DNA of 64,000 nt, taken from assembly GCA_002212985.1 (NCBI GenBank), contig NBMY01000077.1, forward strand, positions 1 through 64,000. The letters are read 5' to 3'. The stretch's first letter is position 1; each line of letters opens with the position of its first letter. Position numbers and translations under genes: made by a program. The DNA is from Sphingobacteriales bacterium TSM_CSS. Its GTDB lineage: Bacteria; Bacteroidota; Bacteroidia; Chitinophagales; UBA2359. This document shows positions 1 through 9,082 of the stretch, piece by piece. Below the pieces are notes generated by a model that saw only the letters and a program-made list of their open reading frames with translations, did not search any database and was not told the DNA's origin.

Positions 1-473
1 TGACCGTTACGGATGCCAACGGCTGTGTGGTCACTACGGGCGGGGTGGTGAATAATATCGGCGGTCCTTTGGCGAGCGCTTTGGGAGCGGATGCCACTTG
101 CGGCAATTCCGATGGTTCGTTGCTTGTTACGGTTAGCGGCGGTACATCGCCTTACACGTACAGTTGGAGCAACGGCGCTGCCACGGAAGACCTTGTTGGC
201 GTTTCGGCAGGCAGTTATGATTTGACCGTTACGGATGCCAACGGCTGTGTGGTCACTACGGGCGGGGTGGTAAACAACATTGGCGGTCCTTCGGCGAGCG
301 CTTTGGGAGCGGATGCCACCTGTGGCAATTCCGATGGTTCGGTAAATGTTACGGTCAGCGGCGGTACATCGCCTTACACGTACAGTTGGAGCAACGGCGC
401 TGCCACGGAAGACCTTGTTGGCGTTTCGGCAGGCAGTTATGATTTGACCGTTACGGATGCCAACGGCTGTGTG
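1..473 (+). repeat. 222-bp near-identical tandem repeat inside the SprB-type gene
   Basis: The sequence starting tgaccgttacggatgcc occurs at 1, 223 and 445, an exact 222-bp period (74 codons). The first two units are almost identical, differing mainly near 110-130 and 340-350. Identity stops at about 473, after which the repeats are related only at protein level. The array continues beyond the left window edge. Confidence 0.92.
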
Positions 474-1955
474 TCAGTAATATCGGCAGTGGTGGATAAT
501 GTTGCCGGACCAGATGCTACTTTATTGCTGTTGAATGCCTCTTGCGGCAATGCCAATGGCTCAATAAATTTAACCGTAACCGGCGGAACGCCCCCCTATT
601 CTTATACATGGAGCAATGGTGCTGTTGCCGAAGACCTTTCGGGGCTTGCAGCAGGCGATTATATGGTTACTGTAGCCGATGCCAACGGCTGTACCGTAAT
701 GTTGAGCGCCAACATCAGCAACACACCTGTGCCTGCACTTACGGCAACTAGTGTAGATGCCATAGGAGGTAATGCAAATGGCAGTATAAATATCACTGTT
801 TCGGGTGGTACTCCCGACTATGATTACAACTGGAGCAACGGCGCAACCACAGAAGATTTGAGCGGTGTGGCAGCCGGTTCTTATTCCGTAACTGTTAATG
901 ACAGCAACGGTTGTACCGCCACATTAACCATTACAGTTGGCAATATTTCCTGTATTACGGCAACGTTTACTGAAGCCGATGCCACTTGTGGCAATGCGAA
1001 CGGCGAAATAGATGTAACGGTAAGCGGCGGCACATTGCCCTATACCTATAACTGGAGCAATGGCGCAACTACCGAAGATATAACCGGTCTTACTCCGGGT
1101 ATTTATTCTGTAACCATTACCGATGCCAATAACTGTGAAACAGAGTTGACCGCAGCAATAGAGGAAGCAGAAATAGCTGTAGCAGCTTTTACCGGACCCA
1201 CCGGTATTTGCCTCGGCGAAACGGCCACCTTTACCTTTACCGGAACAGCTCCGTCAGGCACTTCATTTAACTGGAATTTTGGTTCGGCAGGTCAATTAAC
1301 GGGGCCGGGGCCGCACACGGTAACCTGGAATGCTGCCGGTATAGAAACAGTTACATTAACCGTAACCGATGCCAACGGTTGTACCGACATATATACCCAA
1401 ACCATTTTAATTTCTACGGTAAATGTAACGGCAACCATAGAACCGGGCGGCATGATTGCTCCGGGCGACACAGTATTGTTGAGCGCTAATGCTATATCTT
1501 TGCCCGTTAGTACGGTAATTTATGAATGGACAGCCAGTAGTGGCACCATTGATTGTCCAAGCTGCCCCGAAACAATAGCCATTCCTTCGGAATACAATAC
1601 TGTTTACACCGTTACGGCAACAGACAGTCTTGGTTGTAATGCCAGCGCCTCTGTATCGGTTACCTGGATGTATGAAAAATATGTTACCATACCCAATGCG
1701 TTTTCTCCCAATGCCGATGGACGAAATGATATTTTCAGATTGGTGGGCATTAATATTGCCAGTTTTGAACTACATATTTACGACCGTTGGGGTGGCAACA
1801 TGTTCTCTATTGAAGATACTGATATTGGAAAGGGTTGGGACGGAAAGCACAACGGGATTGATTGCGAGCTTGGAGTTTATGTTTATTATGTTTTAGTTAC
1901 TTTTACCGACGGAACTACACAGAAACTGAAAGGCAATGTTACCCTCATCAGGTAA
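3..1955 (+). CDS. SprB-repeat surface protein, C-terminal part (5' end outside window), T9SS type B C-terminal domain
   Basis: The frame is open from the first bases of the window, so this is the last 650 residues of a larger protein; the GTG at 27 lies inside a repeat and is not a start. It shows five full SprB-type repeats plus the tail of another, each with the pattern CGN.(N/D)G, GGT.PY.Y.WSNGA and V.DANGC. A PKD-like domain follows (about residues 395-480). The last 90 residues form a gliding-motility-associated C-terminal domain (CHU_C type) with NAFSPNADGRND and YDRWG. In this family the C-terminal domain directs export by the type IX system and attachment at the cell surface, as in SprB-like adhesins. 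A strong terminator follows at 1999. Family call is secure; ligand and role in gliding are unknown. Confidence 0.93.
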   Translation, partial: TVTDANGCVVTTGGVVNNIGGPLASALGADATCGNSDGSLLVTVSGGTSPYTYSWSNGAATEDLVGVSAGSYDLTVTDANGCVVTTGGVVNNIGGPSASALGADATCGNSDGSVNVTVSGGTSPYTYSWSNGAATEDLVGVSAGSYDLTVTDANGCVSVISAVVDNVAGPDATLLLLNASCGNANGSINLTVTGGTPPYSYTWSNGAVAEDLSGLAAGDYMVTVADANGCTVMLSANISNTPVPALTATSVDAIGGNANGSINITVSGGTPDYDYNWSNGATTEDLSGVAAGSYSVTVNDSNGCTATLTITVGNISCITATFTEADATCGNANGEIDVTVSGGTLPYTYNWSNGATTEDITGLTPGIYSVTITDANNCETELTAAIEEAEIAVAAFTGPTGICLGETATFTFTGTAPSGTSFNWNFGSAGQLTGPGPHTVTWNAAGIETVTLTVTDANGCTDIYTQTILISTVNVTATIEPGGMIAPGDTVLLSANAISLPVSTVIYEWTASSGTIDCPSCPETIAIPSEYNTVYTVTATDSLGCNASASVSVTWMYEKYVTIPNAFSPNADGRNDIFRLVGINIASFELHIYDRWGGNMFSIEDTDIGKGWDGKHNGIDCELGVYVYYVLVTFTDGTTQKLKGNVTLIR

Positions 1956-1998
1956 TTGTTGTTCAAGTCTGTTGCTTATAAAGGTTTCAATTCAATTG

Positions 1999-2031
1999 CC
2001 ATGCACTTAAGGTATTGCTTTAGGTGCATGG
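1999..2031 (+). terminator. Rho-independent terminator of the SprB-type gene
   Basis: A 12-bp stem (ccatgcacttaa with ttaggtgcatgg, one G-U pair) encloses a 9-nt loop and is followed by a T-rich tract (ttgttgttttt). It sits 44 nt after the stop codon. Confidence 0.8.
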
Positions 2032-2110
2032 TTGTTGTTTTTCGTTTGATTTTGGCAATAAAAACGAAAGTTTTCAGTTTTAAGAGCGTTACCAAGAAAA
2101 AACATTTATA

Positions 2111-2518
2111 ATGGTGTTACCTGTTCTTAACCAGAAAGTGATTCGCTTGCTTCTTTTTACACTTATTTTGGCTATTTGGGCAGGGCAGGAGCGAAGCGCT
2201 GCTCAGTGCCAGATACCTGCAGATTCGGTTTTGGTTAAAGTAGGTGAGTATTGCACTGTTAGCGGCAAGGTAGTTTCGGTATTCCAATCAAATAAATCGG
2301 ATACCAAGCCGGTTTACCTAAATATTGAAAAACCCTACCCAAATCAAGTATTTGAAGTAGTTATTTTTGCAAAAGATGTTCAGAATTTTTCCAAACATCC
2401 CAGGGAGTTATATGAGGGCAAGAAGGTAAAAGTAAGCGGCGTAATAGAGCTCTACAATAACCGTCCGCAAATAATAGTAAAAGACCCCAAGTATATTGAA
2501 ATTGATTCGACTGAATAG
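2111..2518 (+). CDS. Secreted OB-fold-like small protein
   Basis: A 135-residue protein with an N-terminal hydrophobic export signal (about residues 10-31, ending near RSAAQC). The rest resembles a single OB-fold of the nucleic-acid-binding (tRNA-anti-like) kind: VGEYCTVSGKVVSVFQS, then a strand pattern ending in YEGKKVKVSGVIELYNNRPQ and IIVKDPKYIEI. Similar exported OB-fold proteins are common in Bacteroidota, sometimes beside nucleases, but no nuclease is next to it here. No catalytic residues are visible. The terminator at 1999 separates it from the adhesin gene, so it is probably transcribed alone. Fold assignment is an inference from the strand pattern; the function is unknown. Confidence 0.7.
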   Translation: MVLPVLNQKVIRLLLFTLILAIWAGQERSAAQCQIPADSVLVKVGEYCTVSGKVVSVFQSNKSDTKPVYLNIEKPYPNQVFEVVIFAKDVQNFSKHPRELYEGKKVKVSGVIELYNNRPQIIVKDPKYIEIDSTE

Positions 2519-2589
2519 GAAGACAGCTTGACAGACAATGAGTAAGCCCGAAAAGGCGATTGCTGTGATGCGGTATTTGCTTTGCTTGA

Positions 2590-3369
2590 TTATCGGGCTA
2601 CTTTCATATAATCGAGGGTAAAGGCCGAATCTGGCAGAGGGTCGTAATTTACCGTATTATATTCCACTGTAGTTTTTTGTGTTTCATCAGCAGCGCTAAT
2701 CCATTCAACCAGTTGCGGTATGGTGCGGCCGCCGGCGGCCGGTTGTGTTTGCAGGGTGGTGGCGGTAATAATGAGGTAATCATCTTCATCATAATATTCA
2801 GCTTTTTCAATAACATAGTTTTTGGAGTTAATATACAGTTCAGTTCTGTACCATATCTGCAATGCTTCGCTGTTGGGGACCAGTTCAATGAGGTAGCAAT
2901 CTTGCCCATTTGCTTTGGTGAAGTTTTTGAAAGATGCAGTAAAATCATCGGTCAGTGAGTGGTAGGCGGTTATATCGGCAATAGTGAGTTGGGTATTCAT
3001 CCATTTTTCGGCAATTTCGGGGTTGGTAAGTTTGCTCATTTTTTCATTGGCAGGTTGCCATTTCCAAACTTCTTTTCCTTTGCGCAGGTAAGCGGTTCCT
3101 TTATCGCGTGCTGGTGCAGTTACCAAAGCCAGCATGTTTTCGGGTGTTTTTTGCCATGTTTTTACTACTATTTCTATAACTTCCGTGCCGGCGTTGTAGT
3201 TTTTGATGTTTAGTTCGGTTTGCATACTGTTATTTCCATAGAGGTTTTGTACGGCTTTTTGAACCAGTTCTTTTGCACCGGGCAGCGAAGCATGTAGCGA
3301 ATTTTTCCATATAAGGGCAGGTATTGCCAATACCAGAAAGAGCATCATGAGCAACAATTGCTTTTTCAT
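2590..3369 (-). CDS. Outer membrane lipoprotein-sorting (LolA-like) protein
   Basis: A 259-residue exported protein with a signal peptide at residues 1-27 and no lipobox. The body matches the LolA-like family annotated as outer membrane lipoprotein-sorting protein (PF17131 type): an early helix AKELVQKAVQNLYG, then alternating strands including KTWQKTPENMLALV, GTAYLRKGKEVWKWQP and YDEDDYLIITATTL. Members are thought to bind lipid or lipoprotein acyl chains in the periplasm. In other genomes they often sit near RND or ABC exporters; no such partner is present here. The gene is convergent with the OB-fold gene, and I see no clear terminator between them. The start ATG at 3369 is followed at once by KKQLLL, fitting a signal peptide. 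Confidence 0.8.
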   Translation of the reverse strand: MKKQLLLMMLFLVLAIPALIWKNSLHASLPGAKELVQKAVQNLYGNNSMQTELNIKNYNAGTEVIEIVVKTWQKTPENMLALVTAPARDKGTAYLRKGKEVWKWQPANEKMSKLTNPEIAEKWMNTQLTIADITAYHSLTDDFTASFKNFTKANGQDCYLIELVPNSEALQIWYRTELYINSKNYVIEKAEYYDEDDYLIITATTLQTQPAAGGRTIPQLVEWISAADETQKTTVEYNTVNYDPLPDSAFTLDYMKVAR

Positions 3370-3464
3370 TTTGCTGAGGATTAGTTGAGTTACTTATTAT
3401 TTAAGAACAGGAAAAACAGGATTTGTATCCTGCATTTTGGGTAAAAGTACACAAAATGTAATAA

Positions 3465-3496
3465 AAAAGCAAGCAATAAAATTATTGCCTGCTTTT
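3465..3496 (-). terminator. Rho-independent terminator of the M14 peptidase gene
   Basis: On the minus strand, a 15-bp near-perfect stem (aaaagcaggcaataa with ttattgcttgctttt) is followed by a T tract. It lies about 50 nt after the stop codon of the peptidase gene. Confidence 0.72.
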
Positions 3497-3545
3497 GTTT
3501 ATGAAAAAAGAGCAGAGTGATTTTGACCAACGGTTAATGGTGCGT

Positions 3546-6008
3546 TTAGTTTTTGCCTTTGTTTACCACCAACATTTTGCGTGCGGGGGTATTACCTGCG
3601 CTGTTTTGCAAGTAATAGAAGTACAAACCACTATTAAGGTTTTGGGTATTAATGGTAAGGCTGCCTTTGCCGGGCACAGGCGCAATGGGCAGGCGCAGTA
3701 CCACGGCACCGGTAATGTTGGTAACCACCAACTCTGCCGGGGCGGGTGTTTGGTGCGGCTGCACAAAATACACTTCGGTTTGGGCAGTAGCGGGGTTGGG
3801 TATACAGGGCAACAGCAACAAATTGCCTGAAATTGTGGAGGTAGCAGGCACTGCGGTTGCAGGTTCGGTGGCAAGCGGAAGCTTTTCCACTACTAAATCA
3901 TCAAAGTAAAAGCCGTCGTATTGCACGGCATTATCAGATACAAGAACCAGCCGCAATTGAATTAAACTGCCTGCAAAATCGGTTAAATTAACAGTTTCCT
4001 GCACCCAATCGGGTTGAATACCATCATACACCGGTTCGCCGTTAAACTGGCTGGGCGTGCCAATACGGGTGTATTTTCCGCAAAGAGGGGTAACCGTACC
4101 GCTGGCCAGGTCAATAGCTTGCAGTTGTACCATATCGTAAGAGGGTTCAATAGCCCATTTTGTCCAAAACCGCAATTCGGCAAAGCTGCATTGGGTAAGG
4201 TCAATAGTATCAGTAAGCGTAAGGGTGTTCAGGTCGTTAGGCGGATAGTCGCCGTCGGGTGAGTCGGTGATACTGGTACTTTCCGATACATAATCGATTC
4301 CGGTAAGTCCCCAGTTGGCACTATCAGAAGTTTGCCAGCCGGTCAGGTTGGTACAAGGGTTGGTATAGGCAATAACGGGTACGCCGTAGTGTTTGGTAAT
4401 AGTTTGTTCTAATGTTAACCCCTGTTCGTTGTTGAGCAGCAGTTTAAAACTAACGGAACTGCCCTGTGCAATGGTATCGGACAGGGTAATGCCAATTTGC
4501 CCGGTATAGGTTTGCTCCAGTTCAAGCCCCGAAACTACAAGCGGCTCACCGGCGGCAACAATGTTGCTGCTTTGCGGCACCAATGAAACGGTAAAACTGC
4601 CGCCGTCTTGCAGCCCAATGCGTTTAAGGGTAAAATGAATAACCGTATCGGTTGTGCTGAGGTATTGGCCGTTGGTTTCGGCGAGCAGACCGTAATTGTG
4701 CAGAAATCTTATAGCGCTTAGGTTTTGCCACATGGTACTTTGGCAAATAGGAATAATACGTTGAGTACTTGGCCAAAAACCGTCTTCATACCTGCGCCCT
4801 ATTTCGGGTGTAAAGGAAAAAATTTTGTTTTTGGTTTCCTGTTCGCCATACATCCAATCGTCCGAAACGCCGTTGGTAAGGTAGCCTACGGTTTCGTTGC
4901 CGGTTCCCCATACAAAGTTATTTTCTTTGGTCATTTCGTGTGCGTAAGCCCTGAAGAGCGTAGAGTCGGGTGTTTGATAGGAGGGTACGTAACCCCAGGG
5001 GTAAATAAGCAGGTTGCCCGAACTATGGTAGTTGAGCGCAATTTGAAACTGATGTGTTTCACAAAACGTTTGTATGGCCTGGGTTTCGGGTTCCGAAAAC
5101 GCTTCGGGGCCGCGGTAGGTGCTACTGTTGGTATTGGGCGATGAGCCGTTATCGTCAAATCCCCACAAAAAGCCATAATTTCGGTTAAGGTCAACACCAT
5201 AAGTTCCGTCAGTATTATCGCGGCGGTTTTTGCGCCACATGCCGCCGCCGCTGGGGTTGGTAAACTCATTCCATTGGTAGCCGTCGGGGTTCAGGCAGGG
5301 CACTATATAAATTTCGGAGTTGTCAATAAGGTAAGCAATATTGGGGTCGGTTTCGTAATGCTCAAGCAGGTAATACATGAAAAAAATCATTTGCGAAAGC
5401 GAGGCCGGCTCGCGGGCATGATGCAGGGCGGTTAGCAGTATTTGTGGTTCACCGGTTTCGTCTGTTTGGGGGTTATCCGAAATTTTTACCCAATAAACCG
5501 GGTTGCCTTCCTGGGTGGCAAAACCTTCAATGGGTTGTACGGCGGTAATAAGACTGCTGTAGAGCGTGTGCATGGTATCGAGGTGTGCCAGCATTTCGGT
5601 ATAGGTAAAAAAGCCGCCCATGCTACCCAGTTGAAAATGTTGAGGGGTTGGAAAGTTGGATAAAACCGGTTCGCACATGCCCTGCACTTCGGCTGATTTT
5701 TCGGAGTTATGAAAAGGTTTTTCGTTCCGATGACGGTAGAACTGCGCCATATCGGGCTGCAAAACTTCATAAACAAATCCCGATGCTCCTATGAGCGCCA
5801 GTTCTGTTTCAGAAAATTCACCTATCAGGTAAGCGCCTTGCTTATAGTCGCAATGGTCAACCGGAAGTCCTAATTCCGACAACAAAGCCATGCCGTCGTT
5901 TCCGGTAAAAATTTTTACTCTACTGTACAATTCCTGCTGTGCCTTCAGGGCAGGAGCGTCAAACAGCAAAGCAAACAATAAAAAGCAACAAAAAGCAATA
6001 TTTTTCAT
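3546..6008 (-). CDS. Secreted M14 zinc carboxypeptidase with jelly-roll domain and T9SS type A sorting domain
   Basis: An 820-residue protein from the ATG at 6008; an upstream in-frame start would put 40 unlikely residues before the signal peptide (MKNIAFCC...LKAQ). The M14 domain spans about 130-430. Zinc ligands are visible as H197-x-x-E200 in HHAREP and H328 in NYHSSG; the substrate arginine lies in DLNRNYG and the catalytic glutamate in SFTPEIG. A beta-rich jelly-roll region (about 560-715) with WGLTG and YDGFYFDDL follows. The last 80 residues are a type A T9SS sorting domain (P.IPNPATAQTEVYF ... LNSGLYFYYLQ). It probably digests peptides outside the cell. It is divergent from the glutathione peroxidase gene with 97 bp between starts. 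Confidence 0.93.
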   Translation of the reverse strand: MKNIAFCCFLLFALLFDAPALKAQQELYSRVKIFTGNDGMALLSELGLPVDHCDYKQGAYLIGEFSETELALIGASGFVYEVLQPDMAQFYRHRNEKPFHNSEKSAEVQGMCEPVLSNFPTPQHFQLGSMGGFFTYTEMLAHLDTMHTLYSSLITAVQPIEGFATQEGNPVYWVKISDNPQTDETGEPQILLTALHHAREPASLSQMIFFMYYLLEHYETDPNIAYLIDNSEIYIVPCLNPDGYQWNEFTNPSGGGMWRKNRRDNTDGTYGVDLNRNYGFLWGFDDNGSSPNTNSSTYRGPEAFSEPETQAIQTFCETHQFQIALNYHSSGNLLIYPWGYVPSYQTPDSTLFRAYAHEMTKENNFVWGTGNETVGYLTNGVSDDWMYGEQETKNKIFSFTPEIGRRYEDGFWPSTQRIIPICQSTMWQNLSAIRFLHNYGLLAETNGQYLSTTDTVIHFTLKRIGLQDGGSFTVSLVPQSSNIVAAGEPLVVSGLELEQTYTGQIGITLSDTIAQGSSVSFKLLLNNEQGLTLEQTITKHYGVPVIAYTNPCTNLTGWQTSDSANWGLTGIDYVSESTSITDSPDGDYPPNDLNTLTLTDTIDLTQCSFAELRFWTKWAIEPSYDMVQLQAIDLASGTVTPLCGKYTRIGTPSQFNGEPVYDGIQPDWVQETVNLTDFAGSLIQLRLVLVSDNAVQYDGFYFDDLVVEKLPLATEPATAVPATSTISGNLLLLPCIPNPATAQTEVYFVQPHQTPAPAELVVTNITGAVVLRLPIAPVPGKGSLTINTQNLNSGLYFYYLQNSAGNTPARKMLVVNKGKN

Positions 6009-6042
6009 GCGTATTAAATTGGTAAAATACAGTTGATAAACA

Positions 6043-6050
6043 CAAAAGTA
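6043..6050 (-). promoter_or_regulatory. Candidate Bacteroidota -7 element for the M14 peptidase gene
   Basis: The minus strand reads TACTTTTG, a match to TAnnTTTG, about 35 nt upstream of the ATG at 6008. No clean -33 TTTG lies at the usual distance, so this is a moderate call. Confidence 0.42.
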
Positions 6051-6105
6051 TGAACAAATAGCGGCAACGTTGGTTAATAAAAGAATAAAAAAACTGTATA
6101 AAAAG

Positions 6106-6612
6106 ATGGTTGCGAACGAAAAAAACATTTACCGGTTTGAAGTGGAAGATTTAGCAGGCAAAAAAGTTTCTCTGGCCGATTATTCCGATAAGGTAATATT
6201 GGTGGTAAATACGGCTACTGCCTGCGGTTATACGCCGCAGTTGGCTCAATTGGAACAATTGTACGAAACATACAAAGATAAGGGTTTTACCGTATTGGCC
6301 TTCCCATCAAACGATTTTGGCCAACAGGAACCCCTTGAAGGTGAAAAAATAGGTCAATTTTGTCAGCGAAACTACGGTGTTACTTTTCCGGTATTTGGCA
6401 AAGTGCATGTAAAGGGCAGTAAAATTACGCCGCTGTTTCGCTTTTTATCGGAAAAAAGTGAGAACGGACGGGTTAGTTCTACCCCAAAATGGAATTTTCA
6501 CAAGTACCTCCTTAACAGAAAGGGCGAGGTGGTAGATTATTTTTATACCATTACCTCTCCAACATCAGGCAGGGTAAAAAGAGCGGTTGAAAAACTGTTG
6601 GCAGAGCAGTAA
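6106..6612 (+). CDS. Glutathione peroxidase family (thioredoxin-type peroxidase)
   Basis: A 168-residue protein, the usual length of bacterial Gpx/BtuE/BsaA proteins, which reduce hydrogen and lipid peroxides. The peroxidatic cysteine is C40 in NTATACGYT. The FPSNDFGQQEP motif (residues 66-76) and W129-N130 in WNFHKYL supply the remaining tetrad residues. The first element reads NTATACGY where many relatives have NVASKCGF. In bacteria such enzymes usually take electrons from thioredoxin rather than glutathione; a resolving cysteine may be C86 in GQFCQRNY. The start is the ATG at 6106, since the upstream TTG adds only a lysine-rich tail. It is convergent with the permease gene, 11 bp apart. 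Confidence 0.93.
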   Translation: MVANEKNIYRFEVEDLAGKKVSLADYSDKVILVVNTATACGYTPQLAQLEQLYETYKDKGFTVLAFPSNDFGQQEPLEGEKIGQFCQRNYGVTFPVFGKVHVKGSKITPLFRFLSEKSENGRVSSTPKWNFHKYLLNRKGEVVDYFYTITSPTSGRVKRAVEKLLAEQ

Positions 6613-6623
6613 AACATCAAATT

Positions 6624-8312
6624 TTAGTAGTGTGCTTTGCGGAGTTTGCTGTTTTTATAACTGTATCCGAAATAAATTACTAAGCCAATCAAGAGCCAAA
6701 TAATGAAACGCATCCAGTTGGTCCAGCCAAGTTCGGTCATGAGATAAAAGCAGGTAAGCAGCCCCAAAGCCGGCAAAACAGACAGGTTATGCCTGAATGC
6801 CTGAATGGCAAGCGCAATGGCAACAGCCACAAAAAGCCAGTAGGGGAGCAGGTGTTTGAGTTTATCCCATCCCGATGTTGAATCGTTCAGGAAACCCATT
6901 ACCACATGGGGGAAAAACCAGTACAAACCAAAAAACAGAGCTCCGACAATGGCGGGTATAATAATTTTTCCGTTTATATAGGGCACTTTAAACTTGCCGT
7001 ACTGATAGCCTTTGCCCTCCAAAACCAGCACGCCGCCATTTACCAATACAAAGGCAAACAGGGTTCCAATGCTGGTAAGGTCTGTTACTTCGGTAAGGTT
7101 CATAAACAAGGCGGGAATGGCTACTAAAAAACCGGTAACAACAGTAGAGAAGGACGGTGTGCCAAACCGAGGGTGAATGCGCGCAAAAACCGGCGGCAGC
7201 AGCCCGTCTCGGCTCATGTTCATCCAAATTCGGGGTTGCCCCAGCTGAAATACCAGCAATACACTGGCTGTGGCAATAATGGCACTAAAGGCAATAATGC
7301 CGCTAATCCAGTTCATACCAAGTTTGGCAAAAACATGTGCCAGCGGGTCGCCTACGTTCAATTCGGTATAGCTTACCATGCCGGTAAGCACAAAAGCAAT
7401 AATTACATATAAAACGGTACAGATAATGAGCGAGTAAATCATGCTTTTGGGTAAATCGCGTTGCGGATTTTTACACTCTTCGGCGGTGGTAGAAATTGCA
7501 TCGAACCCGATGTAGGCAAAAAACACCGCGGCCACCCCTTTCATTACCCCGCTAAAACCATTTGGCGCAAACGGAACCCAATTGGCCGGGTTTACGTAAA
7601 ATATACCTATCAAAATAACCATTACAATAACGCCTAATTTGAGCAACACCATCAGGTTGCTGGCTGTACGCGACTCGCGTATGCCAATATAGCAAAGAAT
7701 AGTAATAATAAACACAATCATGAGTGCCGGAAAATCGGCAATGAGCGGCAGCCCGAAGATTCGGGGTGCATTCACCCAGGCTGCATAGGCTTCCGATGCC
7801 GTATCTCCGGCGGTAAAAGCCCGCCAGGCGGTAAGTCCGTCCATGGTCAGGTATTCGGGCAGGTGAATGTTAAACCCTTTCAGGAGGGTAGTAAAATAAT
7901 CGGACCAGGAGATAGCAACGGCAATATTGCCAATGCCGTATTCCAACAACAAGTCCCAGCCAATTATCCACGCAACCAATTCGCCAAAGGATGTGTAGGC
8001 ATAGGTATATGCGCTGCCTGCCACCGGCACGCGCGAGGCAAACTCGGCATACGACAGGGCAGAAAAAGCACAGGCAATGGCGGTAAAAATATACAACAAA
8101 GATACTGCCGGCCCGCCGTTAAAAGAGGCTTTACCCACGCCTGCAAAAATGCCTGCACCAATAATGGCGGCAATGCCAAAAGCGGTAAGGTCGGTTAAGG
8201 TGAGGTGGCGTTTTAGTTGGCCGTGCCCGTCAACGGCATCTCCGCCGCCGGCTTTAAACTCTTCCAGAACCCTGTCAATGGGTTTGGTGCGGTTAAGGTC
8301 TTTCCAGTTCAT
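6624..8312 (-). CDS. Amino acid permease, APC superfamily (cationic amino acid transporter-like)
   Basis: A 562-residue integral membrane protein with about 12-14 hydrophobic segments. The N-terminal cytoplasmic stretch (residues 1-38) leads into TLTDLTAFGIAAIIGAGIF, the glycine-rich first transmembrane segment of APC transporters that forms the substrate site. FFAYIGFDAISTTAEECKNP is the typical TM6 region followed by a conserved acidic loop. The layout resembles YfnA and eukaryotic CAT-type transporters, suggesting uptake or exchange of amino acids by proton coupling. Substrate cannot be told from sequence. No amino acid degradation genes adjoin it. Its start ATG at 8312 faces the RidA gene, and the roughly 265-bp divergent gap contains a promoter for RidA. 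Confidence 0.9.
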   Translation of the reverse strand: MNWKDLNRTKPIDRVLEEFKAGGGDAVDGHGQLKRHLTLTDLTAFGIAAIIGAGIFAGVGKASFNGGPAVSLLYIFTAIACAFSALSYAEFASRVPVAGSAYTYAYTSFGELVAWIIGWDLLLEYGIGNIAVAISWSDYFTTLLKGFNIHLPEYLTMDGLTAWRAFTAGDTASEAYAAWVNAPRIFGLPLIADFPALMIVFIITILCYIGIRESRTASNLMVLLKLGVIVMVILIGIFYVNPANWVPFAPNGFSGVMKGVAAVFFAYIGFDAISTTAEECKNPQRDLPKSMIYSLIICTVLYVIIAFVLTGMVSYTELNVGDPLAHVFAKLGMNWISGIIAFSAIIATASVLLVFQLGQPRIWMNMSRDGLLPPVFARIHPRFGTPSFSTVVTGFLVAIPALFMNLTEVTDLTSIGTLFAFVLVNGGVLVLEGKGYQYGKFKVPYINGKIIIPAIVGALFFGLYWFFPHVVMGFLNDSTSGWDKLKHLLPYWLFVAVAIALAIQAFRHNLSVLPALGLLTCFYLMTELGWTNWMRFIIWLLIGLVIYFGYSYKNSKLRKAHY

Positions 8313-8526
8313 AAGTTGGTTGGTGTATTTAAACGGTTAAGCAGCAGAATTTTATTTTTGTGTGAAATATAGGCAATGTTTCAGAATTGCAGCCATAAAC
8401 CCGCAATTAGTAAACATAAAAGCCCGCAGAAATTGCAGTTTTAGCTCTCACTATAGTTGTGTGACTGAAATACAGCATATGTTTTCTGTTAAGTTTCAGA
8501 AAAGTTTCCATTTTACTATGCTTAGG

Positions 8527-8554
8527 TTTGTTTGTAATATTGACGTTATCTTTG
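8527..8554 (+). promoter_or_regulatory. Bacteroidota-type promoter of the RidA-family gene
   Basis: TTTG at 8527-8530, a 16-nt spacer, and TATCTTTG at 8547-8554 (TAnnTTTG). The expected start point is a few bases downstream, giving a leader of about 17 nt before the ATG at 8578. A second TTTG at 8531 overlaps the spacer. Confidence 0.55.
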
Positions 8555-8577
8555 TGTTTAATAAAAAAACGGCAGGT

Positions 8578-9003
8578 ATGAATAGAATAAACATTGGTTC
8601 GGAAACAGTTTGGGAAGATATGGTTGGTTATTCGAGGGCGGTAAGGGTAGGAGATATGGTGAAGGTATCGGGCACTACCTCGGTAAACGGAGCAGAAGTT
8701 CAACATGAGGGCAATGCGTTTGAGCAGGCAGTTTTCATATTTCAGAAGATAGAAAATGCGCTATTGCAGGCTGGTGCAACCATGCAAGATGTTGTTGCAA
8801 CGCGCATATATGTTGTAAACATTGCCCAAAACTGGGAGGCAGTAGGTAAGGCACATGCATTGTTTTTTAAGCACATTAAGCCGGCAGCAACTATGGTGGA
8901 AGTATCGGGGCTTATTAACCCCGGCTTGCTGGTAGAAATTGAGGCAGAGGCAATTATTTCGGATCATGGAAGTCTTGCACATCAGCCACACAGCATTAAA
9001 TAA
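8578..9003 (+). CDS. RidA family (YjgF/YER057c/UK114) protein
   Basis: A 141-residue protein in line with the RidA family, whose archetype hydrolyses reactive enamine/imine intermediates made by PLP enzymes. Conserved features: VGDMVKVSGTTS near the N-terminus, the QAVFIFQKIENALLQAGATMQDVVATRIYV core including the active-site arginine (TRIYV), and the glutamate-bearing strand GLLVEIEAEAI. It looks closer to the broader Rid subfamilies than to E. coli RidA, so the true substrate is uncertain. The start is the ATG at 8578, directly after a consensus promoter; the longer frame upstream has no family similarity. The next gene, rfbA, starts 79 bp later. Confidence 0.9.
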   Translation: MNRINIGSETVWEDMVGYSRAVRVGDMVKVSGTTSVNGAEVQHEGNAFEQAVFIFQKIENALLQAGATMQDVVATRIYVVNIAQNWEAVGKAHALFFKHIKPAATMVEVSGLINPGLLVEIEAEAIISDHGSLAHQPHSIK

Positions 9004-9056
9004 ACATGTTATGCATCTTTTTGCCAAATTTATATGGTAGAACGCTAAATAAAAGG

Positions 9057-9064
9057 TATTTTTG
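9057..9064 (+). promoter_or_regulatory. Candidate -7 element upstream of rfbA
   Basis: TATTTTTG fits TAnnTTTG and lies 18 nt upstream of the GTG start. No TTTG is found at the usual upstream distance, so confidence is limited. Confidence 0.38.
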
Positions 9065-9082
9065 AGGCAAATTAGATAAAAC

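Noticed and set aside
2519-2595. Bidirectional terminator agcccga/tcgggct between the OB-fold and LolA-like genes
   Set aside because: The arms are about 45 bases apart and one arm overlaps the stop codon; too weak to call.
8362-8577. Longer N-terminus for the RidA-family protein
   Set aside because: The added residues come before a consensus promoter and do not resemble the family.
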